Positions 63,980 to 64,000 of a stretch of 64,000 nucleotides of DNA are shown piece by piece (the stretch's first letter is position 1; every line of letters begins with the position of its first letter). Source of the stretch: Paralvinella palmiformis (taxonomy: Eukaryota > Annelida > Polychaeta > Terebellida > Alvinellidae). Location: positions 281,001 to 345,000 of the forward strand of contig JAODUP010000070.1 of assembly GCA_025642065.1 (NCBI GenBank), read 5' to 3'. Both the position numbers and the translations under genes were made by a program. The notes below the pieces were generated by a model that was not told the origin of the DNA, did not search any database, and saw only the letters and a list, made by a program, of their open reading frames with translations.

Positions 63980-64000
63980 GTAATAATCGGAAATTGACCA

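Overview
This is an AT-rich animal genomic window with many introns, tRNA-derived SINEs, LINE fragments, palindromic MITEs and microsatellites. Short exons with GT/AG introns rule out a prokaryote. The repeat style, an Ikaros/hunchback-type zinc finger and an ADAMTS-like protease with several PLAC-like cysteine modules suggest a lophotrochozoan, most likely a mollusc (perhaps a gastropod). That assignment is inference.

Layout: (1) positions 322-2472 (+) hold the last four coding exons of NOSIP. (2) Positions 6330-7976 (-) hold an apparently intronless 548-residue C2H2 zinc-finger gene of the Ikaros/hunchback type. (3) About 8-21 kb has no convincing host gene and is a repeat graveyard: tRNA-SINEs, a LINE reverse transcriptase remnant, a hAT-type MITE with a target duplication, and a foldback element inserted inside a SINE. 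(4) Positions 21614-35400 (+) encode a complete CTR9 (Paf1 complex) in 23 coding exons that splice in phase to 1,228 residues. Its last exon encodes a long Arg-Ser-rich tail. (5) About 36-50 kb is again gene-poor, with a LINE RNase H remnant, homopolymer G/C runs and large simple-repeat blocks. (6) Positions 50801-63979 (+, continuing past the window) encode a secreted reprolysin-type (M12B) metalloproteinase: signal peptide, propeptide with an RRKR site, HExxHxxGxxHD zinc site, Met-turn, an ADAMTS-type cysteine-rich segment, and then, instead of thrombospondin repeats, a row of short Cys-rich PLAC-like modules. Each of these modules has its own class 1-1 exon.

The four genes look functionally unrelated (ubiquitin ligase/NOS partner, transcription factor, transcription elongation factor, extracellular protease). 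The most unusual signals concern the protease. One PLAC-like exon plus about 100 bp of its downstream intron is present a second time, at about 94% identity, in antisense orientation inside a CTR9 intron 27 kb away, cut at the splice acceptor. A phase-compatible Cys-rich exon ending in a stop (62164-62279) could act as an alternative 3' end and truncate the module array. Exon joins were worked out by hand from reading frame and splice signals, without transcripts or database searches.
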